In this document: piece by piece, positions 47,066 through 56,304 of the stretch
Layout of the letters: every line of letters begins with the position of its first letter
Numbering within the stretch: position 1 is the first letter of the stretch
NCBI GenBank assembly: GCA_003248315.1
Contig: QKWM01000004.1
Location: 1,302,001 to 1,366,000, forward strand
DNA: 64,000 nucleotides
Direction of reading: 5' to 3'
Source of the DNA: Streptomyces sp. SW4
Lineage (GTDB): Bacteria; Actinomycetota; Actinomycetes; Streptomycetales; Streptomycetaceae
Notes under the pieces: generated by a model
What the model was told of the DNA's origin: nothing
The model's database searches: none
Seen by the model: the letters and a program-made list of their open reading frames with translations, nothing else
Position numbers and translations under genes: made by a program

Positions 47066-48310
47066 TCACACCCCCGGGAAGAACTTTTCCGCGAACCCGG
47101 AACGCCGCAGGTCGGAGCCGGTGTCGGCGGGACGGAGGCCGGTGCCGGCGTGCACGGCGCGGGCCGGGCGGCTCGCGCGGCCCGGCCGGTCCTGGGCGCC
47201 GCGGGCCCGCGGGCGTGTGCCGGGGCCGTCGCCCGCGGCGTCGCCGCTTCCCGCCTTCTTGCCGCCCCTGCCCTTCTTGTCCCGGCCGCCCTTGTCCTGC
47301 CTGCCGCCGCCGTCGGTACGGCCCGTGCCGTCGGCCCGGCCGGTGCCGTCGTCCTGGTCCTTGTCGTCGTCCTCGTCCGTGCCGCCGCGGCCGTCGCCGC
47401 CCGACAGGACGTCGCCGGGCCGGGTGGCCGTGCCGCCGTCCTCGCCCCCGCGGCGCTCCGCGTCGGCGCCGGCCAGCAGGGCCTTGCAGTACGTCCACAC
47501 CCGGGCGGCGCCGCCGCTGCCGGCCGCGTCGGTGAGGGCACGCCGGCGCACCCGGTCGAGGTCCTTGCCCGCCCGCAGGTCCCGGCAGGCGGTGACGATG
47601 CCGTTGCGCCCGCCCGCCGAACGGCCCTCGCCGTCGCCGGTCGCGTCGCCGGTGGTGTCACCGGGCAGGGCGGCCGTGCCGTCGTCCGCCGTGTCCCGCG
47701 CCGTGCCGCCGGCCCCGGGATCGGCGGGGCCGGTCCGGTCGGCGGCACCGGGGCCGGCCGTGGTGGCGCCGGCGGAGCCCGGCACCGACGGCACCGGCGG
47801 CTCCACCAGCGGCTGATCGGTTCCGTCGGGGCTCACGGCGGCGGAGACGGACGCGCCGGGCGTGGGCTCGTCCCCGCCGAACGGCGTCGGCAGGACTCCG
47901 GTTCCGGCCGCTGCCGCCGCCCCGCCGATGAGCCCGACGGTCAGCGACGCGGCCAGCGCCAGGCGCAGCGGGCGCCACCGGCGCGGGGGCGCGGGGGCGT
48001 CGCCCGGGCCGCCGATGCGGACCAGCCCGGCGTCGCGGGGCCGGGCACCGGAGCCGTCGGCGAGGGCGGCGGGCATGCCGTCCCGCGCGTCGGCCCGCTC
48101 GGCGCGCGCCTTGCGGAACGCGGCCAGGGCGGCGGCCTCGCCGGGGAGTTCCTCGCTGGTCGGAGGGGGTACGGGGGTGAGGGCGGCGAGCGTGGCGGCG
48201 AGCCGTTCGGCCCGCTGCCGGGCCGCGGGGTCCACGGCGTCCGGTGAGGTTCCGCGCAGCAAGAGCTCCGCCGTCCTGCGGTCCAGCCACCTGTCCTGCT
48301 CGTCGGCCAT
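47066..48310 (-). CDS. Membrane partner (anti-sigma-like) of ECF module 1
   Basis: 414 residues, intact. A cytoplasmic N-terminus of about 110 residues includes an A-A-A-L-A-A-F-R-K-A-R motif. One membrane segment (L-A-L-A-A-S-L-T-V-G-L-I-G-G) follows, then a long Gly/Asp/Thr/Pro-rich outer region. In it stands a compact conserved piece with two cysteines: A-C-R-D-L-R-A-G...A-R-V-W-T-Y-C-K-A-L-L. The ATG overlaps the sigma stop (TGATG). No ZAS zinc motif is present, so the anti-sigma role is inferred from coupling, topology and the second module. Confidence 0.7.
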   Translation of the reverse strand: MADEQDRWLDRRTAELLLRGTSPDAVDPAARQRAERLAATLAALTPVPPPTSEELPGEAAALAAFRKARAERADARDGMPAALADGSGARPRDAGLVRIGGPGDAPAPPRRWRPLRLALAASLTVGLIGGAAAAAGTGVLPTPFGGDEPTPGASVSAAVSPDGTDQPLVEPPVPSVPGSAGATTAGPGAADRTGPADPGAGGTARDTADDGTAALPGDTTGDATGDGEGRSAGGRNGIVTACRDLRAGKDLDRVRRRALTDAAGSGGAARVWTYCKALLAGADAERRGGEDGGTATRPGDVLSGGDGRGGTDEDDDKDQDDGTGRADGTGRTDGGGRQDKGGRDKKGRGGKKAGSGDAAGDGPGTRPRARGAQDRPGRASRPARAVHAGTGLRPADTGSDLRRSGFAEKFFPGV

Positions 48311-48972
48311 CACATGTCCTTCTGCGTCCGCGCAACGCTTTGCGTCACACTCGCGGACGTCACCGCGCGCCCGCGCGGTTCTCGCGGCGCGGGCAGGGCG
48401 TCGAGCGCGCCCGCCGATTCCGGATCGTCGCCGATCAGCTCGGCCAGGCGCTTCAGGCCGCGGTGGGCCGCGGTGCGGACGGCGCCGGGACGCTTGCCCA
48501 GGGTCTCGGCGGCGGTCTTGGCGTCGAGGCCCACGACGACCCGCAGCACGACGGCCTCCGCCTGGTCCTGCGGCAGGCGGGCGATCAGCGACAGGGCGTT
48601 GCCCGTGGCCAGCGCCTCGATGGCCTCGCCGGCGGTGTCGGACTCGGCGGGCTTGCCGGTCAGCTCGGTCTCGTCGCCGCCGATCGCGGGCCGGCGTCCG
48701 CGCATACGGATGTGGTCCAGGGCGCGGTTGCGGGCGATCCGGGCGGCCCAGCCGCGGAAGCGGTCCGCGTCGCCGCTGAACCGGTCCAGGTCACGGGCGA
48801 TCTGCAGCCACGCCTCGGACGCCACGTCCTCGGCGTCCGGATCGCCGACCAGCGTCCGTACATACCCGAGCAGCCGCGGGTGCACCGTGCGGTACACAGT
48901 CCGGAACGCCGTCTCGTCTCCGTCCTGTGCCGCGCGCACCGCGGCGGTCAGATCCGCGTCGTCCCCCAGCAC
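48310..48972 (-). CDS. ECF sigma factor, module 1
   Basis: 220 residues, intact, from GTG 48972. Region 2: L-G-Y-V-R-T-L-V-G-D-P-D-A-E-D-V-A-S-E-A-W-L. Region 4: L-P-Q-D-Q-A-E-A-V-V-L-R-V-V-V-G-L and L-G-K-R-P-G-A-V-R-T-A-A-H-R-G. It is clearly paralogous to the sigma factor at 50743. A short variable tail follows region 4. It is the first gene of its two-gene unit. Confidence 0.9.
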   Translation of the reverse strand: MLGDDADLTAAVRAAQDGDETAFRTVYRTVHPRLLGYVRTLVGDPDAEDVASEAWLQIARDLDRFSGDADRFRGWAARIARNRALDHIRMRGRRPAIGGDETELTGKPAESDTAGEAIEALATGNALSLIARLPQDQAEAVVLRVVVGLDAKTAAETLGKRPGAVRTAAHRGLKRLAELIGDDPESAGALDALPAPREPRGRAVTSASVTQSVARTQKDM

Positions 48973-49439
48973 CCCGCGCGCCTCTCTTTGCGCCTGAATC
49001 TGCCTGGCTCCCCGCGGTGGTCCACCGCGGTCTGACGCGGGGGCACCGCCCTCCGCACTCCGGCGCGAAAGGCACGTTACGTCTTGAAACCGCTCCCCGT
49101 CCATGTCCCCTCGGATGGCCGTACAAGCTGCAACTAACCCGTGACGCTCAGGGGTGTGACACAAAACGCAGCGTCGGCGCTGTAGGTAGTACGGGCCGCC
49201 GCGCGGCCCGTGCCGCGCGACGGCCGGGGCCTCTCCTGTGGGGGGTGGCGGCCCCGGCCGTTGCCTTGGCGCCGCCGCCCGCCCCGGGCGCACCCGCGCA
49301 GCCGGCCGGCGCCCGTCCCCGCGCGGGCAGCACGGCCCGCACGCGGAGACCGCCGGCGTCAGCGCCGGCGAGGGCTCACGTACCTCTTCCCCGTCGCCCC
49401 CGGCCGGCGCTTCTGCGGCCGCGCGGGACGGGGCCGGCC
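48973..49439. other. Intergenic region between the two sigma modules
   Basis: No gene is supported. It holds the promoter region of sigma module 1 (minus strand, about 48975-49170) and a terminator at 49221-49260 for module 2. From 49300 to 49439 the sequence is C/G-rich and featureless. Confidence 0.5.
49221..49260 (-). terminator. Terminator of sigma module 2
   Basis: CGGCCGGGGCC (49221-49231) pairs perfectly with GGCCCCGGCCG (49250-49260); the loop is 18 nt. It lies 180 bp beyond the module 2 membrane-protein stop. Confidence 0.65.
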
Positions 49440-50746
49440 TCACCCGTTCCCGTCGGCGCCGCCGCCGTTGCCGTCTGAGCCGTTCCCGCCGGTCCTGCTG
49501 GAATCGCCGTTCCCGCCGGTCCGGCCGGTGTCGGCGCCCGGCTGCCCGCCGGAAGCCGGCTCCTCGCCCGTGCGCGGCTGCTCGCCTCCGCCCGAGGTCC
49601 CGCCGGAGCCCGGCTGTGCGTCCGCGTCCGCTCCGCGCCCGCCGCCGGTCTCCGATGCCCCGGCCCCGGGGTCGCCGGAGCCGCCCGCACCACCGGTACC
49701 GCCCGCGTCCCGGGCACCGTCCGCTCCACCCGAGCCGCCCGAGCCGCTGGCACCGCCCGAGCCACCGGAACCGCCGGCGCCGCCCGGGCCGCCCGGACGG
49801 TCCGAACCGTCGGGCCCGTCCGCGCCGCCCGTGTCGGCGGCCTCGCCCCTGCGGCCGGGCGCGGTCAGCTCCGCGCAGTACGCGGCGATCCGGTCCGCCC
49901 CTCCCGCGGCGTCGGCGAGTCGCCGCCACGCCGTGGAGTCGAGGGCCCGGCCGCGGCCGTCGATGTTCTCGTTCTCGTAGGCACGGCACCGTGCCTCGGC
50001 GTCCTCCGCGGCCGCGTCACGGCCGGGAGCGTCGGAGCGGCCCGCCGGGCCGGCCGGCCCACCGCCGGGGGACGTCCGCGGCGAGGCGGATCCGCCGGCG
50101 CCGGGCACGGTCCCGGCGGACGCGCTCGGCTCGGCCCGCTCAGGCTCGCCGCGCCCCTCGTCCGGGGAGCCGGCCGAGCCGATGGCCGCCACCGCGACAC
50201 CGCCCAGCGTGAGGCTGGCGAGGAAGACCGTCAGGGTGGCCCGGAGCGAACGCCGGGTGCGCCGGCCCGCGGCCGGCCGCCAGTCGTCCCGGCGCCTGGT
50301 GCGCGCCCGGTGGGCGCCGGCGTCGCGGGCGGCGCGGAAGGCGGCCACCGCGTGGGCCTCGCCCTCCGGGTCGACGGCGCCCTCGCGCACGGCCGCGGCC
50401 AGCACCGCCTCCAGGGCGGCCAGGCCGTCCACGGGACCGGAAGCAGAGGGGGGCGTACGGCCGGGCGCGGCCTCGGACGCGGGGGCGGGCGTCGGGCCGG
50501 GCGAAGGGCTGGGCGCTGCCTCGGACGCGGGGGCGGGTGTCGAGCCGGGTGCGGGGGCGGGCGTCGAGCCGGACGCGGGGCGGGCGTCGAGCCGGGCGCG
50601 ACCTCGGGTGCGGGGTGGTGCGCCGGGGGCGGCGCGGTGCGGTGTGTGTGCCGGCGGCCCGGGGCTCCGTCGTGCCTGTGCGGTTCACCCATGTCCGATT
50701 CCCGTCCGGCGTCCGTGTCCGGCGGTCCGCCGTCCCTCGCGTTCAT
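49440..50746 (-). CDS. Membrane partner (anti-sigma-like) of ECF module 2
   Basis: About 435 residues after restoring one base at 50577-50580. The N-terminus is acidic/His-rich, then S-T-P-A-P-A-type proline repeats (about residues 45-95), then a helix with A-V-A-A-F-R-A-A-R. One membrane segment (L-T-V-F-L-A-S-L-T-L-G-G-V-A-V-A-A) follows. The outer region has the same two-cysteine piece as module 1 (A-R-C-R-A-Y...D-R-I-A-A-Y-C-A-E-L). It ends in about 130 residues of Gly/Ser/Ala/Asp. The ATG overlaps the sigma stop (ATGA). Function inferred as above. Confidence 0.68.
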
Positions 50747-51463
50747 TCCGACTCCCCCAGCGTTCCGGGCTTCCCGGGCGTCACACCCGTACCGCCGAGG
50801 GCGCGGGCCAGCCGCCGCAGGCCCCGGTAGGCGGCGGTGCGCACGGCGCCCGGCCGCTTGCCCAGCACGCGCGCCGCGGCGGGGCCGTCCAGGCCGACGA
50901 CGACCCGCAGCAGCACGGCCTCGGCCTGGTCGCGCGGCAGTCCCGCACCAGGTCCAGGGCCCGCTCCGTGGAGAGGGACTCCAGGGCCTGGTCGTGGGTG
51001 CTGTGCGGCGCCGGCAGTTGCAGGACGTCCTGCTCCAGCGCCGCCGTCCGCGGCCGTACCCGCTGCCGTCGCAGATGGTCCAGCGCCCGGTGCCGGGCGA
51101 TCGTCGCGGTCCAGCCCCGGAAACCGGCGCCGTCCCCCTGGAAGCGGCCCAGGTCCCGGGCGATCTCCAGCCAGGCGTCGGACGCCACGTCCTCGGCGTC
51201 GTCGCCGACGATGCCCGCAGATAGCCGAGCAGCCCGGGCTGCACCAGCCGGTAGGCGACGGCGAACGCGGCCTCGTCCCCGCGCTGGGCACGCTCGACCG
51301 CGGCGCCCAGTTCCCCGTCGTACGCCTGTACGCGGCGGGGTTCCCCTCCCTGGCCCAAGACCGTCCTCGTTCGTACCGGTTCGGTTGGTGCCGGGCGCTG
51401 GTGCCCCGGCAGGTCGTGCGTCGGGCCCTGCGCACCCGGTCCGCGTCGACGCCCCAAGGTCAT
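50743..51463 (-). CDS. ECF sigma factor, module 2
   Basis: About 240 residues after restoring two bases (51214-51216, 50942-50944). Region 2: L-L-G-Y-L-R-G-I-V-G-D-D-A-E-D-V-A-S-D-A-W-L. Region 4: L-P-R-D-Q-A-E-A-V-L-L-R-V-V-V-G-L and L-G-K-R-P-G-A-V-R-T-A-A-Y-R-G. These match module 1 almost residue for residue. About 45 extra residues precede region 2 from ATG 51463; the true start is uncertain and may be GTG 51490. Confidence 0.85.
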
Positions 51464-51508
51464 CAGCGCCGTGGCGCACGGAAACGTCACAGCCGGCCGG
51501 GGCGGGCC

Positions 51509-51970
51509 TCAGGCCGGCGCCCGCCGTGCCCGGCCGTGCAGCGTCAGCCAGAAGGTCTGCAACGACTCCTCCGGCCCGCCCAGTTCGAACCGCTTGCGCA
51601 CCTTGCCGAGGGGGTTCCACACCCGCCCGTCCGGCATCCGCACCCCGACGGGCTGTCCGAAGAGGGCCCGCTGGGCGGCGTCGAAGTCCACCCACACCGC
51701 CCCGCCCCGGCGCACGAGCACCTCGCCCACGTACACGCCGAGCCCGAACAGCACCTCCTGCGCCCGTTCCGGCCCCGCCCCGCCCTTGCGCAGGCCGTCG
51801 ACCATGAAGTCGACCACGCGGAGGCTGGCCACGGAGTAGTCCAGCGGCAGCCGGTTGCGGGCCGTGACACGGGCGACGAAGGCCGCCGCGTACGACGGCA
51901 TCTCGCGCGCGTGCGCCACCCGCCCGTGCGCCACCCGTGCGTGCGCCACCCGCCCGTCCGCCCGGCCCAT
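51509..51970 (-). CDS. Hypothetical protein, paralogue A
   Basis: 153 residues, intact. GGAG stands at the right distance from ATG 51970; ATG 51901 is the alternative. The protein is paralogous to the one at 55128. Shared pieces are R-L-x-L-D-Y-S-x-x-S-L-x-x-V-D-x-M-I/V-D, G-x-Y-x-G-E-V and R-x-P-D-G-R-x-W-(N/D)-P. No enzyme motif is apparent. The longer start translates a 15-bp repeat as R-V-A-H-(A/G). Confidence 0.65.
   Translation of the reverse strand: MGRADGRVAHARVAHGRVAHAREMPSYAAAFVARVTARNRLPLDYSVASLRVVDFMVDGLRKGGAGPERAQEVLFGLGVYVGEVLVRRGGAVWVDFDAAQRALFGQPVGVRMPDGRVWNPLGKVRKRFELGGPEESLQTFWLTLHGRARRAPA
51911..51955. repeat. Three tandem 15-bp units
   Basis: GTGCGCCACCCGCCC, GTGCGCCACCCGTGC and GTGCGCCACCCGCCC follow head to tail at 51911, 51926 and 51941. 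They lie at the 5' end of paralogue A and keep its frame. Confidence 0.9.
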
Positions 51971-52165
51971 CGGATCTCCGCCCCTCGCTCGACCGCGGTG
52001 CGCGGCACCCCGCCGCGTCCGTAAAGGGCACGCCCCGGCCCTCCGCCTCTCCCAGCGGATCCCGCCCCGCGATCGACACGGGCGCCGGAGGTGCCGATGT
52101 TCACACCCCCGATCGGCGCCCGCCGTACAACCCTTCGCGCCTGTCGTACGTCGTCACCCGACCCG

Positions 52166-52278
52166 CACCGGTCACCGGCGCACCACCCGAGAGGTGACTC
52201 TCGTCACTTCCCGCGCTGCGGTGTGATGTTTTCCCACCGCGCTCCGCTGGGGGACAGCGAGCCATCCCGTGACCGGTG
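52166..52278 (+). ncRNA. Candidate structured leader upstream of amidase gene
   Basis: CACCGGTCAC (52166-52175) pairs perfectly with GTGACCGGTG (52269-52278) to close a 113-nt domain. Inside are the alternative hairpins GAGAG-GTGA-CTCTC and GTGAC-TCTC-GTCAC, a GCGGTG/CACCGC stem, and CGCTG-GGGGA-CAGCG (52245-52259). It ends 66 bp before the start codon. The known ydaO/c-di-AMP motifs are not recognisable. It may be a riboswitch-like element or only stable GC-rich DNA. Confidence 0.4.
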
Positions 52279-52344
52279 AGCCTCGCCCACTCTTCTTCCG
52301 CGGCCGTCCCGGCCGCCCACGGCGTTCTTTGAGGTGTATTCGTC

Positions 52345-55079
52345 TTGAGCCGACGTAAGTCGTCGCACGCGTACAGACCCCTGAGTCTGAAGCGCAGAGC
52401 CTGGATCACGCTCGGTGCGGTGGTCCTGGGGGTGGGGGCGTGGTGACGTACGCCCTCGCCGGTCCCTCCGCGGAGCCCGGTGCCACCGGCCGGGACAAGC
52501 GGCCGGTGAAGGTCCGCAGCATCGCGCTGAAGGGAACCGGCAACGGCAGGCACGAACTGCCGCGCACCGGCACGGAGGAGTTCTCCCTCCTCGGGGTCTC
52601 CTGGACCGGGGCGGCCAAGAAGCTCGACGGCACGGCGCAGGTGCGCACCCGGAGCGTCGCGGACGGCGAGTGGAGCGCGTGGCGGGAGCTGGAGCCGGGC
52701 GCGGACCGGCCGGAGCGGATACGGCCCGGCATGCGGGGCGCGTCGGAGCCGCTGTGGGTCGGCCCGTCCGACGGTGTCGAGGTCCGGGTCGTGCACGCGG
52801 ACGGCACGTCGAGCACGGGCCTGCCGAAGGGTCTCCGGGTCGACCTCGTGGACCCGGGCGTGGTGACCGAGGCCGAGACCCGGCCCGGCGCCGACGCCCT
52901 CGAACCGGCCGCGTTCGCCGCCGAGACCGCCACGCCGGAGCCGACGGCCACGCAGACGGCCCCGGGCACGGCGGAGCCCACCGCGTCGCCGGAACCGGGC
53001 GACGGCACCGCCACCGGCTCCCCCACCGGCACCGCCACGGACACCGCGCCGTCCCCCTCGGACAGCGGCGCCCCCTCGGACCCGGCGTCGCCCTCGGCCT
53101 CCGTGTCGCCCTCCCCGACCGCGACCGTGCCCACCGCCCCGCCGTCCACCGTCACCCGGCCGCCCCTCACCAGCCGGGCGCAGTGGGGCGCGGACGAGTC
53201 GAAGGTCGAGGACCCGCCCACCTACCTCGACGCCGTCCAGGCCGTGTTCGTCCACCACACGGTCGGCTCGAACAGCTACAGCTGCGCCCAGTCGGCGTCG
53301 ATCGTGCGCGGCATCATGGCGTACCACACCGACGTCAACGGCTGGAACGACATCGGCTACAACTTCCTGGTCGACAAGTGCGGCCAGATCTTCGAGGGCC
53401 GCGGCGGCGGCGCCGACCTGCCGGTGCAGGGCGCGCACACCTACGGCTTCAACGGCTACTCCACCGGCATCGCCGTCCTCGGCGACTTCCACGGCGACCC
53501 CGCCAAGGGCGTCCCGGCCGGCCGGCCGTCCCGGGCCGCGCTGGAGTCGGTGGCCCGCGTCGCCGCGTGGAAGCTGGGCCAGTACGGCGGTGACCCGGAC
53601 GGCAAGGTCACGCTGACCGCCGCCGGTGACACCGGGGTGTGGAAGGCCGGCGACGAGGCCACGCTGAACACCATCTCCGGTCACCGCGACGGCTACGCCA
53701 CCGCATGCCCGGGCGAGGCGCTGTACGCCCGGCTCGGTGAGATCCGCCGCTTCGCCGCCGGCCCCGGCGCCGGCTCGGCGATCCCGACCTCCGACACCGA
53801 CCGCGACGGCGTCACCGAGCTGGTCGCCGGCCTGCCGCGGACGTCGAGCTGGGCCGGGAGCCTGGTCGTCGTGCCCGGCGGCACCGAGGGCCCGGTCGGC
53901 TCGGCCCGGTTCACGCTGACCCAGAACAGCCCCGGCGTGCCCGGCGGTGCCGAGTCCGGCGACGACTTCGGCGCCACGACCGCGTGGGGCGACGTCAACG
54001 GCGACGGCCACGCCGACCTGGTGGCCGGCGCACCCGGCGAGGACTGGACGCAGGCCGACCGCGGCTCCGTGACGGTGCTGTACGGCCCCGGTCTCGACTC
54101 CGGCCACACGTACACCACCACCGGGGTCACCGGCTCCGGCGCCCGGCTGGGCACGGCCCTCGCCGTCGGCGACTTCGACGCCGACGGCAAGGCCGACGTC
54201 TTCGCCGCGGGCACCGGCAACGGCGGCAGCTGGAACGTCCGGCTGAGCGCGGGCACCACCCAGTACGGCAAGCTGACCTCCGCGACCGGCGCGGTCGCCG
54301 CCACCGACGCCGCCTCGGGCGACTTCAACCGCGACGGCTACGCGGACGTCGCGCTCAACTACCGCGACCAGTCCGGCACCGGCCGCATCACCTGGTTCAA
54401 GGGCTCGGCGTCGGGCCTGGTCAAGGTGAGCGTGCTGTCGGTCAAGGGCGGACGCGCCCTCGACGCGGGCGACGTCGACGGCGACGGCTACGACGACATC
54501 GCCGTCGGCCAGCCGTACACCTCCGAGTCCGGAGCGCACACCGGCGGGCAGGTCACCGTCGTGCCGGGCAGTGCGACCGGGTTCACCACCAGCGGCATGC
54601 GCACCGTCCACCAGGACACCTCCGGGGTCCCGGGCGGCGGCGAGGGCGGTGACGCCCTGGGCGTGTCGGTCTCCGTCGGCGACCAGGACGGGGACGGCCA
54701 CGCCGACGTGCTGGCCGGCATGCCCGGTGAGGACATCACCCGCAGCGGCGCGAACCAGACCGACGCGGGCATGGTCCTGCTGTTCCGGGGCACCTCCTCG
54801 GGCCTGACCGGCTCCGGGGCGCAGGGCTTCCACCAGGACACCGCCGGCATCGGCGGCGCGACCGAGCCGCACGACCGGCTCGGCTCCTCGGTGGTCCTGA
54901 AGGACCTGTCCGGCTGGGGCCGTGCCGACCTCGCCCTGGGCGCGGAGGGCGAGAACGCCTACGACGGCACCGTCCTCCAGCTCGACAGCGGCAGCAGCGG
55001 AATCAGCACCGACGGCCACGTGTACTACTGGCGCAGCACCCTCGGCACCCCGCGGGGGCCCGCCTCGGCCAGACGCTGA
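52345..55079 (+). CDS. Secreted N-acetylmuramoyl-L-alanine amidase with FG-GAP repeats
   Basis: About 911 residues from TTG 52345 (GAGGTG nine bases ahead) after restoring one G at 52434-52438. The signal peptide spans the repaired site. A beta-rich domain and a Thr/Pro/Ser linker come first. The PGRP/amidase_2 domain is at about residues 270-465, with zinc ligands in F-V-H-H-T and S-G-H-R-D-G...A-C-P-G. Then come six to seven FG-GAP/VCBS units (D-x-D-G-x-x-D type), expected to form a calcium-binding propeller. It cleaves peptide stems from glycan strands. It is far longer than ordinary amidases. Confidence 0.9.
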
Positions 55080-55106
55080 CCCCGTAGGGCCGTCCGCCGG
55101 CCGCCG

Positions 55107-55130
55107 TGGGCGGGGATCCGTCCCCGCCTA
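55107..55130. terminator. Bidirectional terminator hairpin
   Basis: GGCGGGGA-TCCG-TCCCCGCC with one or two further pairs (55107-55130). It lies between the amidase gene and the convergent paralogue B, touching its stop codon. Confidence 0.65.
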
Positions 55131-55543
55131 CGGCAGCCGGGCGTTCCCGGTCATCGCGTCGCGGCACAGCAGCCGCAGGGAGCCGTGGCCGGCGAAGCAG
55201 CGGCGGGCCTCGTCGAAGGGGTCCCAGAGGCGGCCGTCGGGGGTGCGCACCCAGTGGTCGCCGCCGGTCGCCCACCACTCGGCGCCCGTCTGCCGGGCGA
55301 TCACCTCGCCCGCGTAGGCGCCGAAGCCGCGCAGCACCGTCTCCACGGCGGCCGTCGGCGCTCCCTCGCCCGGATGTCGTCGATCATCCGGTCGACGCGC
55401 CACAGGCTCTGCGCGGAGTAGTCCAGGCGCAGCCGTGCGCCCTCGCGCATCGTCGCCACCATGTCCGCGGCCCACCGGGCGGGCTTGGCCGCCGCCGAGG
55501 GCCTGGTCTGCTGTGCCGTCGTACCGGTCGTCTCAGTCGTCAC
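55128..55543 (-). CDS. Hypothetical protein, paralogue B
   Basis: About 138 residues from GTG 55543 after restoring one base at 55369-55371. Paralogous to the protein at 51509: R-L-R-L-D-Y-S-A-Q-S-L-W-R-V-D-R-M-I-D, F-G-A-Y-A-G-E-V-I, and V-R-T-P-D-G-R-L-W-D-P. The two genes lie on either side of the amidase and face it in the same direction. Soluble; function unknown. Confidence 0.62.
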
Positions 55544-55664
55544 ACCAGCAAAAGCGCTGCCGGGCGGCGATTCGTCACGGGGATCCGGGGGCTTTCCGCA
55601 ACCGGCGCAGGACCACCCCACGGCCACCCCGGCTCCCCCGCAGGACGGTCACAGACGCGGTCCG

Positions 55665-56218
55665 TCAGCCCGTGCCGCGCGCCCGGCGGGAGACGACCGC
55701 GCGCAGCACGCGGCGGCCCTCGGTGGTCACGTCCAGGGCGCGGCGCAGCCCGCTCGGGCCGTGTCCGGCGAGCAGTTCGAGCACGGTGACCTGCCGGCGC
55801 AGCTCGGCGGCGACGAGCGGGGACGCGTCCTGCGCGCCGCCCTCGCCGCGCACGTCGGCCGCGCCCGGGTCGGCGCCGGGGTCGAGGAGCCGGTGGATCT
55901 GGAGGGAGGCGACGGAGCAGGCGTCGGCCCAGGCCCGCAGGCCCGGGTCCGGCCAGGCGACGGGCGCGGCGGCCAGCATGCGCCGGGCGAGGTCGCCGGC
56001 CTCGTCACCGGACTGCGCGGCGGCGGGGAGGGCGGCGCGGGCCTCGTCGAGCAGCGTGCCCCAGGCCTTCGCGTCGCCGTCGGCGGCGAGGCTGCCCCAC
56101 AGGGGCGCAGCACGTCGTCGTCACCGCCCAGCAGGGGCACGCACCGATCCAGACAAGCCAGCCCGCTCGCGGCCAGCCCGCGCTCGTCGGCCTGCGCGAT
56201 CAGCTCCACCAGGCTCAT
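55665..56218 (-). CDS. Hypothetical soluble protein
   Basis: About 184 residues after restoring one base in the run at 56102-56105. It is helical and Ala/Leu/Asp-rich, beginning L-V-E-L-I-A-Q-A-D-E-R-G-L. No membrane segment, cysteine pair or known domain was recognised. It lies in a row of small minus-strand genes between the amidase and hexosaminidase genes. Confidence 0.55.
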
Positions 56219-56304
56219 GCATGCCTCCCATTTCGTGCCGTTTCGGCCCGCTCGCAGTCACGGAACCCGGACTTCCCTTTACTGCGTGCGACGGCTCGGG
56301 AGTG

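Noticed and set aside
49148-49439. Small genes on either strand between the sigma modules
   Set aside because: Frames there have no ribosome sites and only Pro/Arg/Ala-rich shadow composition.
52166-52278. Known ydaO (c-di-AMP) riboswitch
   Set aside because: The conserved sequence blocks of that class could not be found; only general foldability supports an RNA element.
52345-52442. Short 32-codon gene ending at TGA before the amidase
   Set aside because: Adding one G to the run at 52434-52438 joins it to the amidase as its signal peptide.
52101-55019. 972-codon open frame on the minus strand opposite the amidase gene
   Set aside because: It is a shadow of third-position GC bias: low-complexity Arg/Gly/Val/Ala content, no domain, and it runs opposite a well-supported enzyme.
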